Shown one piece after another: positions 31,444 to 39,252 of a stretch of DNA of 64,000 bases. Numbering within the stretch: position 1 is the first letter of the stretch; each line of letters begins with the position of its first letter. The notes beneath the pieces were generated by a model. That model was not told where the DNA came from, did not search any database, and saw only the letters and a program-made list of their open reading frames with translations. The translations under genes and the position numbers were made by a program. Location of the stretch: IMG/VR virus record IMGVR_UViG_3300047557_002442, positions 37,220 to 101,219 of that record. One strand, given 5' to 3'. Origin of the DNA: a virus.

Positions 31444-31620
31444 CTAAGCGAACATTGCACGGCCAGCAGTCATGAACGTACGATAAGCACGCACCTCTTC
31501 TGGCTCAAAATCATCTAAGTTGTCACGCATGTATTCTAGCGTTTCCAACACCCCTGTATCGTGATCAACCGCAATCTCATTGATGATACGAACTGCTTCT
31601 GCTGTAGTCATTGTAGTCAT
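31444..31620 (-). CDS. 58-aa hypothetical protein
   Basis: ATG at 31620, with the standard leader TTAAGGAGAGAGAC. MTTMTTAEAVRIINEIAVDHDTG: helical acidic protein. No family. Confidence 0.5.
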   Translation of the reverse strand: MTTMTTAEAVRIINEIAVDHDTGVLETLEYMRDNLDDFEPEEVRAYRTFMTAGRAMFA

Positions 31621-31647
31621 GTCTCTCTCCTTAATCAATATGAATAC

Positions 31648-31676
31648 ATTATCGTTGAATTAAATAATTAAGTCAA
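31648..31676 (-). promoter_or_regulatory. Early promoter
   Basis: -35 TTGACT, 17 bp, -10 GATAAT. The TGA of the preceding gene lies inside the -35 box. Confidence 0.8.
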
Positions 31677-31846
31677 CTATGCTTGAAGTTATTCCAGTAG
31701 TCTGCAATTATCTGGTCAGGAGACAGTGTTTCAGCTATCACTTTGGCATGAATCGCTTTGATTGGCGTATTATCATACTGTGGCATCGAAACAAACCGCT
31801 CCAACACTTCTTGTAAGAAAACTAGCTCATCTTGTGTGAGATTCAT
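31673..31846 (-). CDS. 57-aa hypothetical protein
   Basis: MNLTQDELVFLQEVLERFVSMP: helical. GGAGGAAGC precedes the ATG, which overlaps the upstream stop (ATGA). Ends HAKVIAETLSPDQII...HS. No family. Confidence 0.5.
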   Translation of the reverse strand: MNLTQDELVFLQEVLERFVSMPQYDNTPIKAIHAKVIAETLSPDQIIADYWNNFKHS

Positions 31847-32148
31847 GCTTCCTCCAATGACTCTTCATAATAATCAAAGCAATCACGCACTCTACTTGAC
31901 TCAGACGTGTAGATCACATACTTACCAACTTCCATGCGGTATTCAGAGTCTATGTACTCGAAACCACCGTAGTATTGCAATGTACGGTCTTGACTCTTTA
32001 ACACAATCAATGCGTCATCATCAATCCACACAGTACTTGCAGCACGGTAGTCTAGTCCCAATTGCTCAGCATTTACACATGGTAAGTCTCTGATTACTTT
32101 ATGGATTTCATACTCTAAATCAAACACTAATTCTGCTACTTGGCTCAT
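31843..32148 (-). CDS. 101-aa hypothetical protein
   Basis: ATG at 32148 with TTAAGGAGAGAGAT upstream. MSQVAELVFDLEYEIHKVIRD start; mixed alpha/beta, acidic. First gene after its own early promoter. No family. Confidence 0.5.
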   Translation of the reverse strand: MSQVAELVFDLEYEIHKVIRDLPCVNAEQLGLDYRAASTVWIDDDALIVLKSQDRTLQYYGGFEYIDSEYRMEVGKYVIYTSESSRVRDCFDYYEESLEEA

Positions 32149-32176
32149 ATCTCTCTCCTTAATTAACCATAGAATC

Positions 32177-32205
32177 ATTATCATTGAATTAAATATTTAA
32201 GTCAA
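32177..32205 (-). promoter_or_regulatory. Early promoter
   Basis: -35 TTGACT, 17 bp, -10 GATAAT; drives the 101-aa gene. Confidence 0.8.
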
Positions 32206-32224
32206 CTATGATATGTTTAAATCA

Positions 32225-32264
32225 CTACACAATTGTACATGACTGAACTGTACAGAATGTGTAG
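32225..32264. repeat. Hairpin with CTACACA/TGTGTAG and TGTACA/TGTACA stems
   Basis: Two nested stems separated by a small internal loop lie between the gene ending at 32276 and the next early promoter. No T-run. It sits at the same relative place as the hairpin at 30959-31037. Confidence 0.55.
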
Positions 32265-32275
32265 TAACTTATTGA

Positions 32276-32665
32276 TTATTCATCGAAAGGGTCTGAGTCT
32301 ACTGTCAATGCGCCGAATACGATTCGACCATCGTCATAGCCAGTAGAGAAGGGACGTGTGAACTCCTCGTATGTAGCGAGCTGTTCGATAGTCTCATCAT
32401 CATAGGAATTGTCCTTGATGTCAGACTTTAAGATACAACCTACACTACCAGAGTCAACACAGATACGAGCACCATTGCTAGCGGGATATTCACCATCACC
32501 CCATGCAGTGCTATAGATAGCGAACTTGCGTCCGTCTTTGAGAGTGAACTCACCATCTAATGCACGTTGACCATTGTCTGGATATAGAAGGTCTACAACC
32601 TCGTCCCAAACGTCGTGCATCACATAGCATAAGTCACCAATGTAATATGTTCCAGCATTCATCAT
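32276..32665 (-). CDS. Conserved phage protein (YYIGDLCYVM type)
   Basis: 129 aa. Begins MMNAGTYYIGDLCYVMHDVWDEV and contains KFAIYSTAWGDGEY and SGSVGCI, a pattern widespread in phage and bacterial proteins of unknown function. GGAGACAAGATT precedes the ATG pair. Acidic C-terminus. Confidence 0.6.
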   Translation of the reverse strand: MMNAGTYYIGDLCYVMHDVWDEVVDLLYPDNGQRALDGEFTLKDGRKFAIYSTAWGDGEYPASNGARICVDSGSVGCILKSDIKDNSYDDETIEQLATYEEFTRPFSTGYDDGRIVFGALTVDSDPFDE

Positions 32666-32676
32666 AATCTTGTCTC

Positions 32677-33018
32677 CTAATCAAGATAGCCATAAGGCAA
32701 GTTCAGTAAGTAGCAGAGATAGTCATTATCACCATTCGTACCTTCTGCTTCATGTATCCAACGAATTGCAGTCTCACGCTCAACTGCACCCATCTGAATC
32801 CATGCAGTTACCTGAGCTTCGAAGCGACCCATTGCAAGTCTTTGTGCTTCCTGCTCTTCATCACAACGCTGATTCATCTCACGAATCAAGCCGTCCCACT
32901 GAACCTGCTTCTCTGCAGGAGTCAATGAAGACCAATAGTCATACCCAGTACTACCAGGACGTACACCACGTGCATCCTTGTGTAAATCACTATACAACTC
33001 ATCGCTATATGTAAACAT
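32677..33018 (-). CDS. 113-aa hypothetical protein
   Basis: ATG at 33018 with TTAAGGAGAGAGAC upstream. LYSDLHKDARGVRP-G, YDYWSSLTPAEKQVQWDGLI and WIHEAEGTNGDNDYLCYLLNLPYGYL: I have seen the DARG-RP/DY-WLHEAEGTNGDWEYLCY-LNLPYGY pattern in other phage proteins. Function unknown. Confidence 0.6.
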   Translation of the reverse strand: MFTYSDELYSDLHKDARGVRPGSTGYDYWSSLTPAEKQVQWDGLIREMNQRCDEEQEAQRLAMGRFEAQVTAWIQMGAVERETAIRWIHEAEGTNGDNDYLCYLLNLPYGYLD

Positions 33019-33042
33019 GTCTCTCTCCTTAACCATAGGAAC

Positions 33043-33071
33043 ATTATCGTTGAATTAAATAATTAAGTCAA
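33043..33071 (-). promoter_or_regulatory. Early promoter
   Basis: -35 TTGACT, 17 bp, -10 GATAAT; drives the 113-aa gene. Confidence 0.8.
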
Positions 33072-33077
33072 CTACAA

Positions 33078-33290
33078 TTACTTCCAATAGAAATCCTCTG
33101 GCTGGTATGCAATCTTTTGATCAGCAATCTCGTTCCAGATTTTACGGCATTCAACCATGTCTAGGGTGCTTGCTAACTCACGGATTTCCTTCAGTTGAGC
33201 CTCACCAGCTTTCCACTTACTATGGTCGTCTGAGTAGCTATAGGTCAAATCGTGATTTAGCACTAATTCGCGAAATTTATCGTAACTCAT
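33078..33290 (-). CDS. 70-aa hypothetical protein
   Basis: ATG at 33290 with AAGGAGAGACAT upstream. MSYDKFRELVLNHDLTYSYSDDHSKW start resembles short phage proteins with a conserved DxxYxYSDDxxxW motif. Helical C-terminus. No known function. Confidence 0.55.
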   Translation of the reverse strand: MSYDKFRELVLNHDLTYSYSDDHSKWKAGEAQLKEIRELASTLDMVECRKIWNEIADQKIAYQPEDFYWK

Positions 33291-33315
33291 ATGTCTCTCC
33301 TTAATCATTAGAGAC

Positions 33316-33344
33316 ATTATCGTTGAATTAAATAATTAAGTCAA
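33316..33344 (-). promoter_or_regulatory. Early promoter
   Basis: -35 TTGACT, 17 bp, -10 GATAAT; drives the 70-aa gene. Leader TGTCTCT can pair with AGAGACA near the start. Confidence 0.8.
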
Positions 33345-33518
33345 CTATGATATGACAAAGTGCTCAGTAACATCAACCCACACATTTTCATACTCTCTGT
33401 CGCATGTCTCCTGTGTGCTCTCCATTGCTTCTTCTGCGGATTTTTCGTTGTCATGTACACTCACAATGTCCCAACCATCGCCCCAGTCAGCAGTCACTAT
33501 CCATACGCTTTTAATCAC
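33345..33518 (-). CDS. 57-aa hypothetical protein (GTG start)
   Basis: IKSVWIVTADWGDGWDIVSVHD then acidic helix; ends EHFVIS. Start is GTG at 33518 with GGAGGA 5 bases upstream; it overlaps the preceding gene by 8 bases. Its TAG sits directly before a -35 box. Confidence 0.5.
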   Translation of the reverse strand: MIKSVWIVTADWGDGWDIVSVHDNEKSAEEAMESTQETCDREYENVWVDVTEHFVIS

Positions 33519-33729
33519 GAGTATCCTCCAGCTTTATGAAGTATTGTACAAGGTCGTCAAGAGGCTTCTTTGCTTCCACAGCATCTGCGGCTTTACGTAA
33601 GCATGTAGCTAAGCCATCTTGGCGGTTATGTGTGAATGTGGTGATGAGCTTGCGATTGATGCAAACTTCATACTTGTTAGGACCCACAGAAGTCGGAACG
33701 TCTGTGATGTTAGATATAATGATACTCAT
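33511..33729 (-). CDS. 72-aa hypothetical protein
   Basis: MSIIISNITDVPTSVGPNKYEV, then HNRQDGLATCLRKAADAVEA. Small alpha/beta protein. Overlaps the upstream gene by four bases. No family. Confidence 0.5.
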   Translation of the reverse strand: MSIIISNITDVPTSVGPNKYEVCINRKLITTFTHNRQDGLATCLRKAADAVEAKKPLDDLVQYFIKLEDTRD

Positions 33730-33986
33730 GCACGTAGTCCTGGACCTTTGTAGTAAGCACTGAAGCGATTAGCAAACTGCTTCAAACAGTCTGCACGACG
33801 TGATTGTCTGCAACGTTTGTCTAGTGGATTGGTACGACTACCACGATACCTGATACGATACATGCCAGGAAAGGCTTGACGGAACGCATCCAGGTACTCA
33901 ATCGGTATGTTCTTATACACGGAAGCTTCGCGTTGAATACTACTGTTCCACACGTTGCGCTTAAACGGTCTGAAATTGATAGCCAT
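33726..33986 (-). CDS. 86-aa very basic hypothetical protein
   Basis: Ar-rich in Arg/Lys with a PGMYRIRYRGSR core and a final CRQSRRADCLKQFANRFSAY segment. Could bind nucleic acid. Overlaps neighbours by four bases. No family. Confidence 0.5.
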   Translation of the reverse strand: MAINFRPFKRNVWNSSIQREASVYKNIPIEYLDAFRQAFPGMYRIRYRGSRTNPLDKRCRQSRRADCLKQFANRFSAYYKGPGLRA

Positions 33987-33988
33987 AA

Positions 33989-34171
33989 TTACTCCGAAAA
34001 TGCTGGTGTTGTGAATAGTTCTGGACGCTCTAACTCTACAAGTCTGATAGTATCACCGTCCTGTGCTACTTGTGCAAACTTAGCTAGTCTAGCACCAATG
34101 TCCTCAAACTCTACGTTCTCATCCGTACCAATCAAACTACCACTCATACCATAATATTCAATGTTAAACAT
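33989..34171 (-). CDS. 60-aa hypothetical protein
   Basis: MFNIEYYGMSGSLIGTDENVEFE start, small acidic alpha/beta protein. Preceded by an early promoter and AGGAGAAGAG leader. No family. Confidence 0.5.
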   Translation of the reverse strand: MFNIEYYGMSGSLIGTDENVEFEDIGARLAKFAQVAQDGDTIRLVELERPELFTTPAFSE

Positions 34172-34199
34172 AATCTCTTCTCCTAATCATTATGAATAC

Positions 34200-34228
34200 A
34201 TTATCGTTGAATTAAATAATTAAGTCAA
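34200..34228 (-). promoter_or_regulatory. Early promoter
   Basis: -35 TTGACT, 17 bp, -10 GATAAT; begins right after the TAG at 34229. Confidence 0.8.
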
Positions 34229-34549
34229 CTATGCTGCCAACTTCATGTCTACACGTAGAAACGAGTATGGGTTATAATAGCGAATTGGTGTGCGTTCTAG
34301 GTAAGACTCTTTGTACTCAGGCTTCTTACCAAACACTTCTTCATATGCCTTAAAGAATAGGCCAGCATCACAGTCTTCCTCAAGATATGCAGTGTCACCT
34401 TTGACATATGAGTAAGCACTGATTTTATCAGCAATCTTAAGGAACGCTAACTCCGTCAATCGTACAGCAAACCAACCATGACCTGGATCACTGTGGAAAA
34501 TGTACTTCTTCTTGCTCATGCGATACTTAAAGCCACTATCGAATTTCAT
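34229..34549 (-). CDS. 106-aa hypothetical protein
   Basis: MKFDSGFKYRMSKKKYIFHSDPGHGWFAVRL: the YIFHSDPGHGW-VV motif occurs in many small phage proteins of unknown role. TTAGGAGAGAGATT precedes the ATG. Alpha/beta, soluble. Confidence 0.6.
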   Translation of the reverse strand: MKFDSGFKYRMSKKKYIFHSDPGHGWFAVRLTELAFLKIADKISAYSYVKGDTAYLEEDCDAGLFFKAYEEVFGKKPEYKESYLERTPIRYYNPYSFLRVDMKLAA

Positions 34550-34577
34550 AATCTCTCTCCTAATTAACTATGAATAC

Positions 34578-34606
34578 ATTATCGTTGAATTAAATAATTA
34601 AATCAA
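34578..34606 (-). promoter_or_regulatory. Early promoter (-35 variant)
   Basis: -35 TTGATT, 17 bp with the common spacer, -10 GATAAT; drives the 106-aa gene. Confidence 0.7.
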
Positions 34607-34887
34607 CTACCATTGTAAGTACTAAACACGCGATCAACAGCATCCCGATTGAACCCGCCAATATGCCATTGATACTGACCATGTGGTGTACGACCGTGCT
34701 TATAGTCGTAGATAGTAGCTACTGTACCATCCTCGAATTCTAAGCACCATTCACATGTGACCTTTTCATCATCAAAGTCTGGACCCCAGTCTGGCTGACC
34801 AAACACCTCAACAAGCTCGTTGTATGTGGCACCAATATAGCCTTGCAAATGCGTACCACTTGGGTTTACATTCTTTTTGAAGTTCAT
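34603..34887 (-). CDS. Conserved phage protein (GTHLQGYI type)
   Basis: 94 aa. PSGTHLQGYIGATYNELVEVFGQP and CEWCLEFEDGTVATIYDYK match a protein recurrent in phages and prophages, of unknown function. Overlaps the 48-aa gene upstream by four bases. Confidence 0.65.
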   Translation of the reverse strand: MNFKKNVNPSGTHLQGYIGATYNELVEVFGQPDWGPDFDDEKVTCEWCLEFEDGTVATIYDYKHGRTPHGQYQWHIGGFNRDAVDRVFSTYNGS

Positions 34888-35030
34888 ACTAACTCCTTGA
34901 TTTGAGTGATACTAACTGAAGAAAAAGGAAAATCCTCACGGAATTCAGCAATAGCTGCTTCCTGTGAGGATGCGGTGTAATAGACATCATCAGTGATGTC
35001 GCAGTGTTCGAAAGTGATTTGATATTTCAT
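34884..35030 (-). CDS. 48-aa hypothetical protein
   Basis: MKYQITFEHCDITDDVYYTASS then AAIAEFREDFP, ends ITQIKELV; small beta-alpha protein. AAGGAGAGAACT precedes the ATG. Its TGA overlaps the next ATG. Confidence 0.55.
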   Translation of the reverse strand: MKYQITFEHCDITDDVYYTASSQEAAIAEFREDFPFSSVSITQIKELV

Positions 35031-35058
35031 AGTTCTCTCCTTAATCATTATGAGAACC

Positions 35059-35087
35059 ATTATCGTTGAATTAAATAATTAAGTCAA
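35059..35087 (-). promoter_or_regulatory. Early promoter
   Basis: -35 TTGACT, 17 bp, -10 GATAAT; drives the 48-aa/GTHLQGYI pair. Confidence 0.8.
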
Positions 35088-35501
35088 CTATACTTCATCA
35101 ATCTTAACTAAGAAACAGGTCTTTTCTTTGAATCTCTTGTATACATGCGAGACAAACCCCGTGGGTTCCTTCTCAACCACACGTAGCTTGAACATGAGCC
35201 TGTCATATTGTACTACAGCTAATGCACACAGTGCAAACGCTACCATAACTGCGATTACACCAAAGAAAGCCTGTGTAATGAATGTGATAGGAATACTATA
35301 GATAAACCATCTTGCAATCTCATATAGCACTGCTAGACCGTAGCCTATAGCAGAGACTATAAGAATCCACGTAAACAGTAGGCTGATCAAACCTCTGAAC
35401 ACATACTTACAGTATGTACAGAAGTCATATTGGTCTCGCCACAAACGGGTAGCTCCGTAGTTAGCAAGTTTATAGTGCCAATCAGTTGTTTTTACGTTCA
35501 T
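35088..35501 (-). CDS. Membrane protein with two or three TM helices
   Basis: 137 aa. MNVKTTDWHYKLANYGATRLW start with CTYCKY, then hydrophobic helices (LISLLFTWILIVSAIGYGLAV; FFGVIAVMVAFALCALAVV) and a basic C-terminal domain. Similar membrane proteins occur in other phages. It may act at the inner membrane in host takeover; no specific evidence. Confidence 0.6.
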   Translation of the reverse strand: MNVKTTDWHYKLANYGATRLWRDQYDFCTYCKYVFRGLISLLFTWILIVSAIGYGLAVLYEIARWFIYSIPITFITQAFFGVIAVMVAFALCALAVVQYDRLMFKLRVVEKEPTGFVSHVYKRFKEKTCFLVKIDEV

Positions 35502-35812
35502 ACTAATCCTCCAGATTTAGTGAAGCCTATCGTCGATTCGTTAGGATTACCTTCACCATGCTTCTCAACCCACGCTTCTACAGCTTTCCTAGCGTGCTCA
35601 CTTGTCATGTATGTACCAAGGTTCTTGCTCTCCACCCACTGCTCTTGTGGATAGTACACGAACGCTGTAGCTTTGCTACTAATGACAGAGTCTTTGATAC
35701 AACCTACTACAAGACCAGTCTCTTCATTGTAGTACTCTCGTTCTCTGTAGTAGGTGTCACCACTCCACTTATACGTAGGCGTAACCTTTTTCACTGATAA
35801 GCTCCTCTGCAT
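35498..35812 (-). CDS. 104-aa hypothetical protein
   Basis: Basic N-terminus, beta-rich middle (YYREREYYNEETGLVVGCIKD), helical ARKAVEAWVEKHG end. Overlaps the upstream gene by 44 bases. No family. Confidence 0.45.
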   Translation of the reverse strand: MQRSLSVKKVTPTYKWSGDTYYREREYYNEETGLVVGCIKDSVISSKATAFVYYPQEQWVESKNLGTYMTSEHARKAVEAWVEKHGEGNPNESTIGFTKSGGLV

Positions 35813-35939
35813 ACATCATGTCTTTGACATCAGCCTCAGACAAGTAACCTAAACACATCCGAATGACATAATCTTTATCAATCAGACCTTCATCAACCAT
35901 ATCCAACAACTTGCATGTATACTCACGTGCGCCCGCCAC
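35769..35939 (-). CDS. 56-aa conserved phage protein (GTG start)
   Basis: GTG at 35939 with AAGGAGAGAGTT upstream. AREYTCKLLDMVDEGLIDKDYVIRMCLGYLSEADVKDMM is a helical pattern found in many unrelated phages, function unknown. First gene of its early transcript. Confidence 0.65.
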   Translation of the reverse strand: MAGAREYTCKLLDMVDEGLIDKDYVIRMCLGYLSEADVKDMMYAEELISEKGYAYV

Positions 35940-35967
35940 AACTCTCTCCTTAATCAATTGAAATAAC

Positions 35968-35996
35968 ATTATCGTTGAATTAAATAATTAAGTCAA
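35968..35996 (-). promoter_or_regulatory. Early promoter
   Basis: -35 TTGACT, 17 bp, -10 GATAAT; directly follows the TAG at 35997. Confidence 0.8.
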
Positions 35997-36263
35997 CTAT
36001 AGTCCTACTTCAAACCAATCGACAGGAGTTCTTTTAGGTACTTGCTTTTCAATGTACTTGTTTGCTTCAGCAATAGTCTTGAATTCAATCACATTGTAAC
36101 TATTATCACGAAGTGGTCGGTACTCCATATCAACCGTTATGCCAAACAACTTCTCGAACCAGTTGTATTCGTATACGTAATAGTATTCAAGTTCGTAGTG
36201 AGGACCTTCATCAATACAATCTACGTGAACAACTCTGTACTTGATAGTCTTACACGTCGCCAT
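35997..36263 (-). CDS. 88-aa hypothetical protein
   Basis: MATCKTIKYRVVHVDCIDEGPHYELEYYYVYE start; tyrosine-rich beta protein with a helical KTIAEANKYIEKQ end. Overlaps the Api92-like gene by 14 bases. No family. Confidence 0.5.
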   Translation of the reverse strand: MATCKTIKYRVVHVDCIDEGPHYELEYYYVYEYNWFEKLFGITVDMEYRPLRDNSYNVIEFKTIAEANKYIEKQVPKRTPVDWFEVGL

Positions 36264-36768
36264 CTTCTTCCTCTTCTATATCTGCTAACATTTCATCAAT
36301 GTTCCAGTATTCACGCATATCGTCAGGAGCTTGAGCCAACTCATCATAAAACTCATCACCTTCTGCAGTTGTATAGAGGCCAACGAATCCCATACCAGGT
36401 TCGAAGTAGCTCAATTGTACTTCGAAACCAAGAGCTTCCAACTTATACATTAACTCAATCGGAGGTGACCATGCAGTATCAAAAGAAACGAACAAATCGT
36501 TTTCACTCAGTAATTGTACGTCGCCACCAAAGTCCCACTTCGTACCCCACTCACCTACACTGAATGCATACCAGTTTGAGTAACCATACTTCTCAACAAG
36601 CGCATCATCACCGTCTGTTAGAAATGAAGCTTCTGTACCTTGCAACTCCTCAGGAATTGGACAGAACTCGCTAGCGAACTTATCGTTCTCAAACGCTTCT
36701 GAAGCACGTTTGATCATTGCTGGGTCTTTGTGATGTAAAGATAGTGTATTATTGCACCAATTTGGCAT
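36250..36768 (-). CDS. Api92/YubB-like ferredoxin-fold protein (DUF1281-type)
   Basis: 172 aa. MPNWCNNTLSL is the defining start of the plasmid YubB and phage Api92-like family. WYAFSVGEWGTKWDFGGD and VSFDTAWSPPIELM are also characteristic. Very acidic tail (DIEEEEDGD). Function unknown, carried by plasmids and phages. Confidence 0.8.
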   Translation of the reverse strand: MPNWCNNTLSLHHKDPAMIKRASEAFENDKFASEFCPIPEELQGTEASFLTDGDDALVEKYGYSNWYAFSVGEWGTKWDFGGDVQLLSENDLFVSFDTAWSPPIELMYKLEALGFEVQLSYFEPGMGFVGLYTTAEGDEFYDELAQAPDDMREYWNIDEMLADIEEEEDGDV

Positions 36769-36802
36769 GATGTTGACCTCCTAATCAATTTAAAGTATAT
36801 TC

Positions 36803-36831
36803 ATTATCATGAAAATGTAAAATTAAGTCAA
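36803..36831 (-). promoter_or_regulatory. Early promoter
   Basis: -35 TTGACT, 17 bp with a diverged spacer, -10 GATAAT; drives the Api92-like gene. Confidence 0.75.
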
Positions 36832-37059
36832 CACCAGACTAACAAATCCTAAGATAACAATCATGACTATCAATACCACGAATCCACCAACATCATTTTC
36901 ATCTTTCCGACTATCCTCAAAGTAGTTGCGAGGTAGAAAGTATCCATTCATATCAACACCACGAGCGTCGCGTGCAAACTTGTAATTGTGATCGCTATAT
37001 GGATTATACGTGCTTTCCCACGTTGTATGAGCTTTACTATCAGGTTTAAACTTATACAT
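36823..37059 (-). CDS. 78-aa protein with C-terminal TM helix
   Basis: ATG at 37059 (AGGAGTGAAG upstream). MYKFKPDSKAHTTWESTYNP, soluble part, then FVVLIVMIVILGFVSLVLT at the C-terminus: a tail-anchored layout. Its last codons overlap an early -35 box. No family. Confidence 0.5.
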   Translation of the reverse strand: MYKFKPDSKAHTTWESTYNPYSDHNYKFARDARGVDMNGYFLPRNYFEDSRKDENDVGGFVVLIVMIVILGFVSLVLT

Positions 37060-37303
37060 CTTCACTCCTATCAATGATTGCGTTTCGCCACCAGTGTTCA
37101 CGCAATGGCTTAAATGTATCTAAAAAGAGTTGAAACTTATCTTTATCAGTAAAGTCACAATGTCTTAATAGACCTTCATGTGTTATGGTGAAACAGTTCT
37201 CGTACTTTTCTTTCCACCAACCTGTCATACGATAAAATTCGCCATTGGTCATGCCTTGAACCATTCCACCACCACCTGTAAGTATTCTGAATGTAACTCT
37301 CAT
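37052..37303 (-). CDS. 83-aa hypothetical protein
   Basis: ATG at 37303, just after the TAG of the ATPase gene. MRVTFRILTGGGGMVQGMTNG, aromatic- and Arg-rich. Overlaps the next gene by 8 bases. No family. Confidence 0.45.
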   Translation of the reverse strand: MRVTFRILTGGGGMVQGMTNGEFYRMTGWWKEKYENCFTITHEGLLRHCDFTDKDKFQLFLDTFKPLREHWWRNAIIDRSEDV

Positions 37304-37304
37304 A

Positions 37305-38186
37305 CTAACCGTTACACAACATATACTTCGCAAGAGATAACCAGTCGCGAGTTTGAGCCTTACGAATCTTAGTTACCATAATCAAAGTACGCAATGACAA
37401 CTCTTTAGCTTCATAACGATTGTCTTTGATTAGCTTCAATGCATCTTGCTTAACATGGGTATCCACATCAGGCATGAACGAGTCGCTGCTAGCGATAGTT
37501 TCCATGCGCTCAATCTTTTGGTCAGGAGTCATAGAGAGATCAACGCACATAGAACGTGTACGCAAAGCCTGATCGATCTTGCTCATGCTGATGTTGGATA
37601 TAAAGATTACACCACCTGTAAACGTAAACAAACGAGGTAAGTCATCTGTACGTGAAGTATTCCAAGTGATAGTACGTTTATCATACGAATCTAATGCACC
37701 CTTCAATAGGTTAAGTGCATCAGGGTCTTTCAAGATACTGTCGCAGTCATCAAACACCAAGATAGAGTTACGGTTCTCAAACAGAATACGGAACAAACCT
37801 TTTGCTGTCGAGAAGCCTTTGATAATACGATATGTGTTCTTAGGACTTACTTCATCTACTGGAGTTTCAGTAATGTCACGTAAGCCAGCAGCTTTCAATG
37901 CTGATGTAACAGAGTAGGACTTACCTAAACCACCCTCACCTGTAATCACAGCAGAAGGTGTCTGACCCTTAGCTACCATGGTAACTAACTGATTCACAAA
38001 GGCAAATCGATCATTGATATCGAACTCATTAGCTACTGTAGGAGCTTCCTCAGTAACTAACTCATCAACATACTGCTTACACTTACGTTGTACATACTGC
38101 TTAGAAATAGAACGAACGACTTCTACATCATTGACATAGCCAATGAAGCCATTCTTATCACCTGTAATAACAATTTTTGGACTCAT
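37305..38186 (-). CDS. AAA+ family ATPase
   Basis: 293 aa. Walker A ITGEGGLGKSYS (about residues 80-91) and Walker B ILVFDDCDSIL (about 141-151), followed by a sensor-1-like VIFISNIS and Arg residues after QALRTRSM. The N-terminal 70 residues are separate. Such single-AAA proteins recur in phages; role unknown, perhaps remodelling of a host complex. It has its own early promoter. Confidence 0.85.
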   Translation of the reverse strand: MSPKIVITGDKNGFIGYVNDVEVVRSISKQYVQRKCKQYVDELVTEEAPTVANEFDINDRFAFVNQLVTMVAKGQTPSAVITGEGGLGKSYSVTSALKAAGLRDITETPVDEVSPKNTYRIIKGFSTAKGLFRILFENRNSILVFDDCDSILKDPDALNLLKGALDSYDKRTITWNTSRTDDLPRLFTFTGGVIFISNISMSKIDQALRTRSMCVDLSMTPDQKIERMETIASSDSFMPDVDTHVKQDALKLIKDNRYEAKELSLRTLIMVTKIRKAQTRDWLSLAKYMLCNG

Positions 38187-38211
38187 ATATTTTCTCCTGA
38201 CCTATGAGTAC

Positions 38212-38240
38212 ATTATCAACAAAAAGAATAATTAAGTCAA
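38212..38240 (-). promoter_or_regulatory. Early promoter
   Basis: -35 TTGACT, 17 bp, -10 GATAAT; drives the AAA+ ATPase gene. Confidence 0.75.
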
Positions 38241-38603
38241 CAACGATTGAATATGCTTACAATTACCGCCTCTAAACTGGAATGCACTGCAAGTACACTT
38301 GTTATTGCCAGTAGGAGTGATAGTTACTTGATACACTGCACCCTTACTGCCATTCACAGTATACACTTTTGGTGCGGGTTGGCTCTTGAAAGAGTATGGC
38401 TTACCATCTACCTCTATGACCTTGGATAGTGGTATCACATGTACTTTCGTGTATGGATTAGTTCCTGCAAGTCTAATAGTGTTAGCATTGTCGTAACTCT
38501 CTGATTTTAGTACTTTACTTTCGTATACCACAGGATCCGCACTATAGAGCGTACGGTGAGTGTTCTGTACCTTCACACTAACTGTAGAACCTACTTTGAA
38601 CAT
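38232..38603 (-). CDS. SWIM zinc-finger protein
   Basis: 123 aa. A beta-rich N-terminal region, then a C-terminal SWIM motif: CTCSAFQFRGGNCKHI (C-x-C...C-x-H). SWIM domains bind DNA or protein in transposases, RecA-associated factors and helicases. The stop codon region overlaps the ATPase promoter. Target unknown. Confidence 0.75.
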   Translation of the reverse strand: MFKVGSTVSVKVQNTHRTLYSADPVVYESKVLKSESYDNANTIRLAGTNPYTKVHVIPLSKVIEVDGKPYSFKSQPAPKVYTVNGSKGAVYQVTITPTGNNKCTCSAFQFRGGNCKHIQSLLT

Positions 38604-38604
38604 A

Positions 38605-38790
38605 CTAGGCCTCTAACCCATTGATTTCTTTGGATAATGTGTTGAGTAACACATGGATTGCAGTCATTACTGCACATGGATTGTCGCTTGCGTTAGCGAC
38701 TGCTGATGCGTAGGTATATGCTTCACCCAATGAATCACGGTCTGCATACAAACCTACGTAGATTGCTTTTGATAATTCTTGCTTTGTCAT
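38605..38790 (-). CDS. 61-aa hypothetical protein
   Basis: MTKQELSKAIYVGLYADRDSLGEAYTYA; helical, one base from the SWIM gene. GGAGACCATT precedes the ATG. No family. Confidence 0.5.
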   Translation of the reverse strand: MTKQELSKAIYVGLYADRDSLGEAYTYASAVANASDNPCAVMTAIHVLLNTLSKEINGLEA

Positions 38791-38817
38791 AATGGTCTCC
38801 TAATTAACTATGAGTCC

Positions 38818-38846
38818 ATTATCTGGGAATTAAATAATTAAGTCAA
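38818..38846 (-). promoter_or_regulatory. Early promoter
   Basis: -35 TTGACT, 17 bp, -10 GATAAT; drives the 61-aa and SWIM genes. Confidence 0.8.
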
Positions 38847-38885
38847 CCGGGATCGAAATTGTTTGTAAATCTACACTAAAAGTTG

Positions 38886-39068
38886 CTATTTAAGAGGTTT
38901 TTTAAACTGCTCTTCTAACTCTGCATCACACTGCAGATCTTTTGTACATCTGTAGAGGTGCCCAGTCTGTGTGTTCATCACAATGACGTCACTAGTGTTA
39001 GGGTCAATGTTGAACGTGTAGAGACTGTTGTGTCTAAACTCAGGTGCTGCAGTTTGATAACCCATCAA
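38886..39068 (-). CDS. Small possibly secreted protein, start uncertain
   Basis: 60 aa if started at TTG 39068/ATG 39065 (MGYQTAAPEFRH). Upstream in frame the DNA encodes a hydrophobic stretch (IDILLAAITAALMGY) with no ATG/GTG, preceded by GAAGG and an ATT that overlaps the previous TGA. A rare ATT start would give a signal peptide. Mature part has two cysteines. Start unresolved. Confidence 0.4.
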   Translation of the reverse strand: MMGYQTAAPEFRHNSLYTFNIDPNTSDVIVMNTQTGHLYRCTKDLQCDAELEEQFKKPLK

Positions 39069-39096
39069 GGCAGCTGTGATTGCTGCTAGTAGAATG

Positions 39097-39252
39097 TCAA
39101 TGATTGTTTTCCTTCAATGCTTGCTCATAGTAGTGAACTCTTTTTAATATTTCACTCTGTTTTTCGTGCATATCTATTACTGATTTTTCACATTGATAAA
39201 ATAAGTATCCAAGATATATGAACATAACGAGGTAAATTAAAAGTTCAACCAT
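39097..39252 (-). CDS. 51-aa membrane-anchored coiled-coil protein
   Basis: MVELLIYLVMFIYLGYLFYQ: N-terminal TM helix, then a charged helix (KSVIDMHEKQSEILKRV). ATG overlaps the upstream stop (ATGGTTGA). The helix-plus-signal-like pair with the next gene faintly recalls a spanin pair, but evidence is thin. Confidence 0.5.
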   Translation of the reverse strand: MVELLIYLVMFIYLGYLFYQCEKSVIDMHEKQSEILKRVHYYEQALKENNH